DNA from: Candidatus Cloacimonadota bacterium
GTDB taxonomy: Bacteria; Cloacimonadota; Cloacimonadia; Cloacimonadales; JAJBBL01
Assembly (NCBI GenBank): GCA_020532365.1
Contig: JAJBBL010000150.1
Span: 1 to 6,732 of the forward strand
DNA: 6,732 nt
Direction of reading: 5' to 3'
Numbering within the stretch: position 1 is the stretch's first letter; each line of letters opens with the position of its first letter. Positions 1 through 6,523 of this stretch are shown in pieces. The position numbers were made by a program, and so were the translations under genes. Under the pieces are notes generated by a model. That model saw only the letters and a program-made list of their open reading frames with translations, was not told the origin of the DNA and did not search any database.

Positions 1-2068
1 ACGCATCCACCTTATCACTGATCTCTTTCAGTGTCAAGCCCATCTCATCAGCCATCTCTTGTTGGCTCCTCTCGTCGTGAGGAACAAACTCGTGGAGAGG
101 TGGGTCTAACAGGCGTACTGTGACCGGTAAACCGTTCATAGCTTCAAAGATGCCTTCAAAGTCACTCCTTTGCATCGGCAATAACTTATCTAAAGCTCTT
201 CTACGACCAGCTTCATCACCCGCCAAGATCATCTCGCGAACCGCCTTAATCCTGTCACCTTCAAAGAACATATGCTCGGTTCGACATAAGCCTATACCGA
301 TCGCTCCAAATTTACGTGCTACTTCTGCATCCTTTGGAGAGTCTGCATTCGTTCTAACGTTCATTCTGGTATACTTTTCGCAAAGATCCATCAGCGTACC
401 AAAATCACCACTAACATCAGGTAATCTCGTCTCTAACTTGTCTTTGTAAACATCACCTGTTGAACCGTTTAAGGAGATCCAATCACCCTCTTTAAGCTCA
501 ACACCGTCTACGGACATAGTTCTTGCTTCATAATCTATATTGATTGTACCCGCTCCGGATACACAACATTTACCCATACCACGAGCTACCACTGCAGCGT
601 GTGAGGTCATTCCGCCACGTGAGGTAAGAATACCTTTAGCGACGTTCATTCCACGTAAATCCTCTGGGGAGGTCTCTTTACGTACAAGGATCACCTCTTT
701 GCCTGCATCTGCCCACTCTTGAGCATCGTCAGCAAAGAAGACTATCTGACCTGAAGCAGCACCTGGAGAGGCTGGTAAGCCTTTAGCAATTACGGTAGCC
801 TTTGTCATCGCCTCTTGTGTGAAAACAGGGTGTAATAACTCGTCCAATTTATTTGGCTCTACACGGTTGATAGCAGTTTTCTCGTCGATCAAGCCTTCAT
901 TCAGCATATCAATGGCAATCTTAACCATTGAAGAACCTGTTCGCTTTCCACCTCTGGTTTGAAGTATCCAGAGCTTATCCTCTTGAATGGTAAACTCAAG
1001 ATCTTGCATATCGGTGTAGTGTTTTTCTAAGTTCTCTTGGATATCAAAAAGTTCTTTGTATGCCACTGGCATCGCCTCTTCAAGAGAAATAAAAGTTTTC
1101 GCTCGCTCTTCTTCTGTGATGTTTTGTAAAACACCCCAACGCTTTGCACCCTCTAAGGTAATCTGCAGTGGAGTCCTAATACCGGCAACTACGTCTTCAC
1201 CTTGAGCATTGATAAGATACTCACCGTTGAAAAGACGTTCACCTGTGGCAGAGTCTCTGGTGAAAGCAACACCTGTTGCACAGTCGTCACCCATATTTCC
1301 GAAAACCATCGCCTGAACGTTAACAGCGGTACCCCAGTTTGAAGGATAACCGTGCATCTGACGATAATACACAGCTCTGTCACCATTCCAGCTATCAAAC
1401 ACAGCTTTGATTGACTCCCATAACTGCTCCCAAGGATCTGTTGGGAAATCACGTCCTAATCTATCTCTTACTATCTTTTTGTATCTTACTACAAGCTCTT
1501 TCAAATCTGAAGCTGAGAGGGCTAAGTCATCATCTACGCCCTTCTCTTTTTTCATCTCTTCAAGAACCTCTTCAAAAGGATCTATATCTTCTTTTCTCTC
1601 AGGTTTCATACCGAGAACAACGTCTCCAAACATTTGAATGAAACGGCGATATGAATCCCATCCAAAACGGTCATTACCTGTTTTCTTGATTATACCTTCA
1701 ACTACTTCGTCATTCAAACCCAAGTTTAAGACGGTGTCCATCATACCAGGCATCGAAACTCTTGCACCTGACCTTACTGACACAAGTAAAGGGTTTGTTT
1801 TGTCGCCAAAACCCGAATTCATCACCTTTTCTATCTCTTTGACGGCTGCCTGAACATCTGGCTCGATCTGTTTTCTAACAGCTTCCCAACCAAGCTCGTA
1901 ATACTCAGTACATACTTCAGTTGTAATAGTGAAACCAGGTGGCACTGGCACGCCAATAAGGTTCATTTCCGCTAAGTTAGCACCTTTTCCACCTAAAAGA
2001 TTCCTCATATCAGCTTTTCCGTCAGCCTTTCCATTACCGAAGAAATATACCCTCTTTTTTTCGTTCAT
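1..2068 (-). CDS. ppdK: Pyruvate, phosphate dikinase, C-terminus cut off by window edge
   Basis: This cytosolic enzyme interconverts pyruvate + ATP + Pi and PEP + AMP + PPi, linking glycolysis and gluconeogenesis. The window holds the first 689 codons. The N-terminal ATP-grasp part has a glycine-rich GGKGANLAEM segment near residues 26-35 and SVRSGA around Arg99. The swivelling phosphohistidine domain has GGMTSHAAVVARGMG, with the phosphorylated histidine at about His490 and the regulatory threonine position two residues before it. The PEP/pyruvate barrel starts with GLCRTEHMFF (Arg596) and VRLLDPP (Arg652). Their spacing from the histidine (+106 and +162) matches Arg561 and Arg617 relative to His455 in the Clostridium symbiosum enzyme. 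Roughly 220 residues, including the catalytic cysteine loop, lie beyond the edge. The numbering runs about 35 residues ahead of the clostridial protein, which fits the longer bacterial form. The ATG at 2068 is supported by a perfect AAGGAGG seven bases upstream. The identification is secure; the direction in vivo cannot be read from sequence. Confidence 0.97.
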   Translation of the reverse strand, partial: MNEKKRVYFFGNGKADGKADMRNLLGGKGANLAEMNLIGVPVPPGFTITTEVCTEYYELGWEAVRKQIEPDVQAAVKEIEKVMNSGFGDKTNPLLVSVRSGARVSMPGMMDTVLNLGLNDEVVEGIIKKTGNDRFGWDSYRRFIQMFGDVVLGMKPERKEDIDPFEEVLEEMKKEKGVDDDLALSASDLKELVVRYKKIVRDRLGRDFPTDPWEQLWESIKAVFDSWNGDRAVYYRQMHGYPSNWGTAVNVQAMVFGNMGDDCATGVAFTRDSATGERLFNGEYLINAQGEDVVAGIRTPLQITLEGAKRWGVLQNITEEERAKTFISLEEAMPVAYKELFDIQENLEKHYTDMQDLEFTIQEDKLWILQTRGGKRTGSSMVKIAIDMLNEGLIDEKTAINRVEPNKLDELLHPVFTQEAMTKATVIAKGLPASPGAASGQIVFFADDAQEWADAGKEVILVRKETSPEDLRGMNVAKGILTSRGGMTSHAAVVARGMGKCCVSGAGTINIDYEARTMSVDGVELKEGDWISLNGSTGDVYKDKLETRLPDVSGDFGTLMDLCEKYTRMNVRTNADSPKDAEVARKFGAIGIGLCRTEHMFFEGDRIKAVREMILAGDEAGRRRALDKLLPMQRSDFEGIFEAMNGLPVTVRLLDPPLHEFVPHDERSQQEMADEMGLTLKEISDKVDA

Positions 2069-2075
2069 TAGTTAT

Positions 2076-2082
2076 CCTCCTT
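2076..2082 (-). promoter_or_regulatory. Ribosome binding site of ppdK
   Basis: The minus strand reads AAGGAGG here, a full match to the anti-Shine-Dalgarno core, followed by seven bases and then the ATG at 2068. It fixes the ppdK start and suggests strong translation. Confidence 0.85.
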
Positions 2083-2137
2083 GCTCCTTGTGTAAGTAAT
2101 CTGTAGATATTAACTCTTTATTATGCTATGTTGCACT

Positions 2138-2166
2138 ATTATAAAGTATTTCTAAAGATTAGACAA
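2138..2166 (-). promoter_or_regulatory. Predicted sigma-70-type promoter of ppdK
   Basis: On the minus strand a TTGTCT -35 element (2161-2166, four of six consensus bases) and a perfect TATAAT -10 element (2138-2143) are separated by exactly 17 bases. Transcription would start near 2131, giving a leader of about 62 nt before the ppdK ATG. This implies that ppdK is transcribed independently of the V4R/kinase pair upstream. Predicted by eye only. Confidence 0.65.
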
Positions 2167-2296
2167 AGGTTTTAGCAATCCAAGATTATGTCAATCAATA
2201 TTATGAGCGATCTTGATTAGCCCCGAAAAGAATACCTGAAAAATGAGGCGAGACATTGAAAATCAAAGAGATAAGTCATAATACAATAAGAGATTA

Positions 2297-2323
2297 CATC
2301 AGACCCTCTGAACCTAACTGATG
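2297..2323 (-). terminator. Possible weak terminator or alternative hairpins after the kinase gene
   Basis: About 32 bases past the kinase stop codon lies an inverted repeat with arms CATCAG (2297-2302) and CTGATG (2318-2323). Its inner part can instead fold as TCAGA (2299-2303) with TCTGA (2307-2311) around a three-base loop, so the two folds compete for the same bases. On the minus strand the hairpin is followed by a T-rich but interrupted run (TAATCTCTTATTGTATT). The position suits the end of the V4R/kinase transcript. The short stems and broken T-run make it a poor Rho-independent terminator, and it could have arisen by chance. Confidence 0.25.
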
Positions 2324-2354
2324 CCTTAAATAAATCTTTGATATTTATACGACA

Positions 2355-3458
2355 CTACGTGTTGCCGGTATTCTCCTCACTAATGTCTATCATATTGATG
2401 TCACCTACATAGTTTGTTAGCTTTACCCTATCGATATTCTTGAGCTTATTAAGTATACTCTCTATCTTTTCTATAGCGGTCTCTAATCTATCAAAGATTC
2501 GGCCATACGCCTGCTCATCAAGCTTTTCTCTCAAAAGTTCTAAGTTACCTTTGAGGATGGTTAAAGGCTGATTCATTTCATGGTTGGCTGTAACCGACAT
2601 GGCTAACAGAGCGTTACGCTGTTCCAGCTCAATGATTTTCGCATGAGAATTCTTTAGTTTATCTCTGGCATTCTCTGCTTGTATCAGTGACTGTATAAGC
2701 TTGTTTTGATAGTTTACTATCTCAGTTATATCTTGTGCGATACCCGCTTGCTTAATTACATTGCCATCTTGATTACAAATTGGATTGAGTCTAACCGCTA
2801 CGGTCTTAACGCTATTATCTCGCAACTTTATTTTGAACTCTTTATTGAATACTTTAGTCTTCTTAAAACCCTCTAAAGCTACTCGTACAGATTCAATATC
2901 ACTCTCATGTGCCTGCATTAACAAAAGGTCATCGACCGTTTTGATTTCACTGCGGTCAATATTCCAAACCTCAGTAAAGGAGGGTGAGAGATAAATAATA
3001 TTCCCCTCTTTATCGTTCAGCCAGAAGACTTCTTCCATATTTTCTGCTATCTGTCTGAAGTTTTCTTCACTCTCAGCCAGCTGTTTTCTGGTCTGCTCTA
3101 AGATAGAAACCTGTATTTCAAGCTTAAGGGCCATTTCGTTAAATGCATCTGAAAACTCACCGAGAAACTCAACTTTTTGGGTGAAATCCCCCTCTGAAAC
3201 TCGCTTAGTCTGCCAAGTTAAATGCTTCAAAGAGGACTGTAGATCCTTTAAAGTGCCGAATAGAAAGCCCTGTCCGACTATCTTTTCGTCTAATTTACCC
3301 CTCGATAGCGAAATAAAAGAACCTCTTAGATGATGTATTGATTTGTATAGTTCGTCAAAGCCTTGGATACTTCTTAGCTCTTTAGGGGGTTCTGCAGACG
3401 CATTTTTCTTGGACAACAAGTCCATCAAAGCTTGAACTACTTTATTATCTTCTGCCAT
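2355..3458 (-). CDS. Cytosolic HAMP-like/PAS histidine-kinase-like protein without ATPase domain
   Basis: This 367-residue protein has no membrane segment or signal peptide. Residues about 44-115 form a HAMP-like tandem, including HLTWQTKRVSEGDFTQKVEF and FSDAFNEMALKLE; the same style of segment occurs in soluble diguanylate cyclases and kinases. A helical linker (115-135) leads to a PAS domain at about 132-247 (ENFRQIAENMEEVFWL, then AGIAQDITE). A coiled coil (248-285) enters a dimerisation/phospho-acceptor helix with the H-box NHEMNQPLTIL, putting the phospho-histidine at His293. The HExNQPL form resembles FixL/DctB-type kinases. The second helix covers about 315-345, and the protein ends about 20 residues later. 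The N, G1, F and G2 boxes of the HATPase_c domain are absent, so it cannot phosphorylate itself. The ATG at 3458 follows AAGG by seven bases. It lies 26 bases after the V4R gene and is probably co-transcribed with it. It probably acts as a phosphotransfer or scaffold partner. Target unknown. Confidence 0.85.
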   Translation of the reverse strand: MAEDNKVVQALMDLLSKKNASAEPPKELRSIQGFDELYKSIHHLRGSFISLSRGKLDEKIVGQGFLFGTLKDLQSSLKHLTWQTKRVSEGDFTQKVEFLGEFSDAFNEMALKLEIQVSILEQTRKQLAESEENFRQIAENMEEVFWLNDKEGNIIYLSPSFTEVWNIDRSEIKTVDDLLLMQAHESDIESVRVALEGFKKTKVFNKEFKIKLRDNSVKTVAVRLNPICNQDGNVIKQAGIAQDITEIVNYQNKLIQSLIQAENARDKLKNSHAKIIELEQRNALLAMSVTANHEMNQPLTILKGNLELLREKLDEQAYGRIFDRLETAIEKIESILNKLKNIDRVKLTNYVGDINMIDISEENTGNT

Positions 3459-3484
3459 AGAACAACCTTGCTACAAATAAATCA

Positions 3485-4003
3485 TCACTGTGAGAAACAG
3501 GCAAATCTACAAGTCCTGTCGCCAGTACACCAGCAGTCGATCTCTTTTACAGTGAATTTAACCCCTGTAAAACACTCAAGCAAGGCGGAGATTAACCCTT
3601 CATCATAGGTACATATTTCGTGTTCTAAATCTGGTAAGCCTGAACAATCAAGGTCTTCAGAGACTGTAACGATCAACTCACCTTTTTCGATATCGGCTTT
3701 TTCAATTCTGAGTATTCCTATTCCGAACTCAATTAGGAGCTCTTGAAGCTGTCTGATATAAGCATTCAACTCCTTTTCAGGTTTCATTACGTTTTTATAA
3801 AACTCTTTCCCGGCCAAAAAGCCCGCATCAAAAAAGATCTTATCTGTCTCTTCTGGTCCAAAGTGTTGTTCAATAACGTCACGTAGGGTAAACTGCATTA
3901 GGCGATAAACTTCCAAGCGAGTTTTATTACCTAAGTTTGGTCGCCCCTCTTTCAAGTCTCCGATTAGGTCCCACGAAAACTTATACTTTCTAACCAAATC
4001 CAT
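3485..4003 (-). CDS. V4R-domain (4-vinyl reductase-like) small-ligand sensor protein
   Basis: This 172-residue cytosolic protein matches V4R-domain proteins. The fold is also used as the ligand-binding part of XylR/DmpR-type regulators and is related to the haem-NO-binding fold. Visible hallmarks are the early helix YRLMQFTLRDVIEQHFG (about 33-49), the FFDAGFLAGKEFYK segment (57-70) and the C-terminal signature CWCTGDRTCRFACF (157-170), which matches the family's C...GD..C.F pattern. Seven cysteines, at 120, 131, 144, 157, 159, 165 and 169, all lie in the C-terminal third and could bind metal or respond to redox state. The ATG at 4003 is preceded by GGAGG at four bases. No catalytic or DNA-binding domain is attached, so output probably passes through the kinase-like protein encoded 26 bases downstream. 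The ligand cannot be told from the sequence. A true vinyl reductase role is unlikely because no pigment-synthesis genes are nearby. Confidence 0.85.
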   Translation of the reverse strand: MDLVRKYKFSWDLIGDLKEGRPNLGNKTRLEVYRLMQFTLRDVIEQHFGPEETDKIFFDAGFLAGKEFYKNVMKPEKELNAYIRQLQELLIEFGIGILRIEKADIEKGELIVTVSEDLDCSGLPDLEHEICTYDEGLISALLECFTGVKFTVKEIDCWCTGDRTCRFACFSQ

Positions 4004-4007
4004 TTAA

Positions 4008-4012
4008 CCTCC
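4008..4012 (-). promoter_or_regulatory. Ribosome binding site of the V4R gene
   Basis: The minus strand reads GGAGG followed by TTAA and then ATG. The core is strong with a slightly short spacing of four bases, and it supports the chosen V4R start at 4003. Confidence 0.7.
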
Positions 4013-4073
4013 AACTCTAAGTGTCAACTAACCTCATAGTTTAGATTTACTGGCTCATAAGAGAGCTCTGTTA

Positions 4074-4102
4074 ATTATTTTATATAGTGGATAATAAGTC
4101 AA
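4074..4102 (-). promoter_or_regulatory. Predicted sigma-70-type promoter of the V4R/kinase pair
   Basis: On the minus strand TTGACT (4097-4102, five of six) and AATAAT (4074-4079, five of six) are spaced 17 bases apart. The expected start near 4067 gives a leader of about 63 nt. The perfect eight-base palindrome AGAGCTCT (4062-4069) spans that start point and could be an operator. Predicted by eye. Confidence 0.5.
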
Positions 4103-4203
4103 GAAAACATTTCGTAATTGAGCGGTAAACCTGCTCCTAAGCGTTAATTTTACTGCCACCTTATGTTATTCACTCACTTTTTTTCAGCATTCCATTCTTT
4201 TTA

Positions 4204-4212
4204 TGGTACAAT
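4204..4212 (+). promoter_or_regulatory. Predicted extended -10 promoter of mgtE
   Basis: TGGTACAAT combines the TGn extension with a TACAAT -10 element (five of six). The upstream -35 region (about 4183-4189) is poor, with three of six matches, which the extended -10 can offset. Seven- and five-base T-tracts lie at and just upstream of the spacer. The expected start near 4219 gives a leader of about 119 nt before the mgtE ATG. Confidence 0.45.
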
Positions 4213-4224
4213 GCGACGATATTA

Positions 4225-4264
4225 CTTGACCTTACTCGAAGAGTCTATTTCTTGACTGAAGAGT
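4225..4264 (+). repeat. Imperfect direct repeat in the mgtE leader
   Basis: CTTGAC followed by GAAGAGT occurs twice: at 4225-4230 with 4238-4244, and at 4251-4256 with 4258-4264. The gap between the two words is seven bases in the first copy and one in the second. The first copy also contains the small inverted repeat ACTC-GAA-GAGT (4234-4244). It lies just downstream of the predicted mgtE transcription start and may be a regulator site or chance similarity. Confidence 0.35.
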
Positions 4265-4337
4265 AGTTTTAGATATTGGCTGATCTGATGTTTTTTGTCA
4301 TCCGACATAAATCGAGGTTAGCTGAGAAGGTGGTGTT

Positions 4338-5684
4338 ATGGACAAGATTTTATCGACTGAAGATATTATTCAATTATTGTTGAGCTACAGCGCTGAACAG
4401 CTCAAAGACCTAATTATCGGTATTCAGCCTATTGATATTTTAGAGGCTGTTATGGAGTATGATGGAGAGAGGAGTGTACTGATTAACAAACTCTCTCTTG
4501 GACTTGTTGTTAAGCTGATTGATGAAGCTGGTGTTGATGACAAGTTTATCCTCTATGAATTGCTCTCAGAGTCCAAACAAAAGCAAATCTTGAGGGATAT
4601 GGCCTCTGATGAGTTGGTTGACTTCTTAGAGTCGCTCAAACCACAATTAGCCAAGGAAATCATCAGTAAGCTCGATAAGGCAGACGCCCTTGAAGTTGAA
4701 AAGCTAATGGGGTATGGACCGGAGAGTGCCGGTGGTATTATGGCGACAGAGTTTATAGTTGTCAAAGAGGATATGACAGTCTGGGATGTATTACACCTAC
4801 TTCAAAAAGAGGGAAAGATGGCAGAGACTGTCAATTCGCTCTATGTGCTAAATGAGAAGGGAAAACTAAAGGGTGTGGTATCCCTCAATGACATTGTGAT
4901 AAGCAATTTCAATACCCGTATTTCCGAGATAATGAATGAAAAGGTAATTAGTGCTCGCACCGACCTTGACCAGGAAGAGGTTGCCCATATTTTCCAAAGA
5001 TACGGCTTTACTATTGTTCCGGTTGTTGACCATAGCTACAGGCTTCAAGGTATTATCACAAACGATGACATTATGGATGTTCTTAGAGAGGAAAGCACTG
5101 AAGACTTCGAGAAAATGGCGGCTCTGAGCCATAGTGAGTCTGAGTATCTTGATACAAGTGTCGTCGAGTTGGCTAAGAAGCGGTTTTGGTGGCTTCTTAT
5201 TTTGATGATATCGGCCACCTTTACGGGGTTAATTATTAAAGGCTTTGAAGATGCTTTGTCAGCCGTAGTGATGCTGACTGTTTTCATCCCTATGCTGATG
5301 GACACAGGTGGTAATGCAGGTACCCAATCCTCAACTCTTATCATTAGAGGTATCGCTTTAGGCGAGCTGAGTAACAAGGATTTTTTCACTATTTTGACCA
5401 AAGAGTTCTGGGTAAGTATGCTTGTTGGGTCCGCATTAGCCATAGTAAACTTTTTCAGGATACTTATTTTTGATAGAGTATCTGTAGCGATGGCTTTAAC
5501 CGTCTCTATCTCTCTACTCTTAACCGTAGTTATTGCCAAAACCGTTGGTTGCGTACTCCCTCTGGTAGCCAAAACTATGAAGGTCGACCCTGCTATTATG
5601 GCGGCTCCAATCATAACTACTATTGTTGACGCACTCTCTCTCTGGGCTTATTTCACTTTAGCAACTACCATACTTGGAATCTAA
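4338..5684 (+). CDS. mgtE: MgtE-family magnesium channel/transporter
   Basis: This 448-residue inner-membrane protein admits Mg2+ and is closed by Mg2+ binding to its cytosolic domains. The N domain (about 10-130) ends in the family motif MGYGPESAGGIMATEF (124-139). Two CBS domains follow (about 140-195 and 198-255), then the acidic segment DVLREESTEDFEKM (247-260) leading into the plug helix. Five membrane helices lie at about 284-302, 307-332, 355-377, 384-406 and 418-446. The pore signature PMLMDTGGNAGTQS is at 318-331, and the pore aspartate in TTIVDAL is Asp431, matching Asp432 of the Thermus protein. The Mg2+-sensing acids Asp91 and Asp95 are also kept, so gating should be normal. Length is typical. 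AAGGTGG lies four bases before the ATG. The leader shows no recognisable M-box, so control is probably mainly protein-level gating. rsmA follows after 20 bases, probably in the same transcript. Confidence 0.95.
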   Translation: MDKILSTEDIIQLLLSYSAEQLKDLIIGIQPIDILEAVMEYDGERSVLINKLSLGLVVKLIDEAGVDDKFILYELLSESKQKQILRDMASDELVDFLESLKPQLAKEIISKLDKADALEVEKLMGYGPESAGGIMATEFIVVKEDMTVWDVLHLLQKEGKMAETVNSLYVLNEKGKLKGVVSLNDIVISNFNTRISEIMNEKVISARTDLDQEEVAHIFQRYGFTIVPVVDHSYRLQGIITNDDIMDVLREESTEDFEKMAALSHSESEYLDTSVVELAKKRFWWLLILMISATFTGLIIKGFEDALSAVVMLTVFIPMLMDTGGNAGTQSSTLIIRGIALGELSNKDFFTILTKEFWVSMLVGSALAIVNFFRILIFDRVSVAMALTVSISLLLTVVIAKTVGCVLPLVAKTMKVDPAIMAAPIITTIVDALSLWAYFTLATTILGI

Positions 5685-5704
5685 CTTAGAATATTTTACA
5701 GACT

Positions 5705-6523
5705 ATGTTCCGTGCAAAAAAAGCGTTCGGTCAGAATTTCCTGCTCGATCATAATATAGCCGATAAAATTGTTAACTCAGCTGAGCTAAGTAAAGGTGAC
5801 TTTGTTTGGGAGATCGGTAGTGGCAAAGGGATTCTTACTGAAAGAATAATTAAGACTGGGGCTGAGCTTACCTGTTTCGAAATTGACCGAGAGCTATGTC
5901 AATATCTGAAAAACACCTTTGGAGAGGAAATTAAACTTATCGAAGGTGATGTATTGGAGTCCGACTGGAGCGCTCTTTACAGAGTTTATAACACCAGCCG
6001 TAAAATCACCTTGATAGCAAACATTCCTTATAACATCACTTCACCGATTTTGTACAAACTGGCTGAGCATCACGACATTTTTGACCGTATCATCTTGATG
6101 ATTCAGAAGGAGGTTGAAGAAAAATTAAGCTCAAAACCGGGTGCTAAAAACTATGGATTTCTGACGTTAAAAACCAGATTTTACTTCGATCTATTAAAGC
6201 TAATGAAAGTACCCGCCCATCTATTCTCACCACGTCCAAAGGTTGACTCAGTAGTCATCAGTTTAGAGCCAAGAAAGGATTTTATCAAGCTTGAGAACGA
6301 GAAGTTATACTGGCAGATAATCACAGCAACCTTTCAGACCAGGCGAAAGACGTTAAGAAACAGTCTCTCTCTCATAGCCAACAGGGAGGAGATTACCGCT
6401 TTAGACCGTATGATTTCTGCTAACAGTTCACTAAACTTTAGTCTTAACTCAAGGGGTGAAACACTCGATGAAGAAGACTTTATTACTCTGTATAATCTTA
6501 TTAGCGGGCTTCGCAATAGCTAA
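5705..6523 (+). CDS. rsmA: 16S rRNA (adenine1518-N6/adenine1519-N6)-dimethyltransferase
   Basis: RsmA (KsgA) uses S-adenosylmethionine to dimethylate two adjacent adenines in the 3' terminal helix of 16S rRNA during late 30S assembly; its loss gives kasugamycin resistance. All family landmarks are present in 272 residues: the N-terminal FGQNFL (8-13), SAM motif I EIGSGKG (36-42), the ribose-binding acid region FEID (58-61), GDV (81-83), and the catalytic NIPYNIT (106-112, usually NLPYNI). These are followed by FSPRPKVDS (174-182) and the C-terminal QTRRKTLRNSL (211-221). The length is normal. The ATG at 5705 fits the family N-terminus, but no Shine-Dalgarno sequence is visible in the 20-base gap after mgtE, so translation may depend on ribosomes finishing mgtE. 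The last 56 bases overlap the next gene in another frame. Confidence 0.97.
   Translation: MFRAKKAFGQNFLLDHNIADKIVNSAELSKGDFVWEIGSGKGILTERIIKTGAELTCFEIDRELCQYLKNTFGEEIKLIEGDVLESDWSALYRVYNTSRKITLIANIPYNITSPILYKLAEHHDIFDRIILMIQKEVEEKLSSKPGAKNYGFLTLKTRFYFDLLKLMKVPAHLFSPRPKVDSVVISLEPRKDFIKLENEKLYWQIITATFQTRRKTLRNSLSLIANREEITALDRMISANSSLNFSLNSRGETLDEEDFITLYNLISGLRNS
6451..6459 (+). promoter_or_regulatory. Ribosome binding site inside rsmA for the secreted-protein gene
   Basis: AAGGGGTGA lies within the rsmA coding sequence, eight bases before the ATG at 6468, and pairs well with the anti-Shine-Dalgarno end of 16S rRNA. It decides the start of the overlapping downstream gene. Confidence 0.65.

Larger units (their letters stand above)
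4004..4337. other. Divergent intergenic region between the V4R operon and mgtE
   Basis: This 334-bp gap separates two genes transcribed away from each other and holds no convincing open reading frame or tRNA. From left to right it contains the V4R ribosome binding site and promoter, an imperfect inverted repeat with arms GAGCGGT (4120-4126) and ACC-T-GCTC (4129-4136), and two T-tracts (4178-4184 and 4198-4202, starts 20 bases apart). It continues with the extended -10 promoter and the mgtE leader. I see no M-box or other Mg2+ riboswitch consensus in the leader. Confidence 0.7.

Noticed and set aside
120..1853. Plus-strand open frames of 60-109 codons across the ppdK region
   Set aside because: They lie antisense to a continuous, motif-complete ppdK frame, have low-complexity Ser/Pro-rich translations and show no good ribosome binding sites.
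2189..2194. Perfect TTGACA on the minus strand upstream of ppdK
   Set aside because: No -10-like hexamer lies 16-18 bases downstream; the TTGTCT/TATAAT pair nearer the gene is a better promoter.
2327..2347. TAAATA/TATTTA inverted repeat just after the kinase stop codon
   Set aside because: The six-base stem is entirely A-T with a nine-base loop in AT-rich DNA, too weak to call a terminator.
2069..2354. A displaced ATPase domain after a frameshift in the kinase gene
   Set aside because: Reading past the stop on the minus strand shows no N- or G-box-like sequence, and the space is taken by the ppdK promoter and leader.
4022..4027. Perfect TTGACA on the minus strand just before the V4R gene
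   Set aside because: A -10 element at the right spacing would fall across the ribosome binding site and start codon, and no such hexamer is present.
4553..5614. Minus-strand open frames of up to 189 codons inside mgtE
   Set aside because: They are antisense shadows of the mgtE coding frame, which carries all family motifs; the translations show no recognisable domain.
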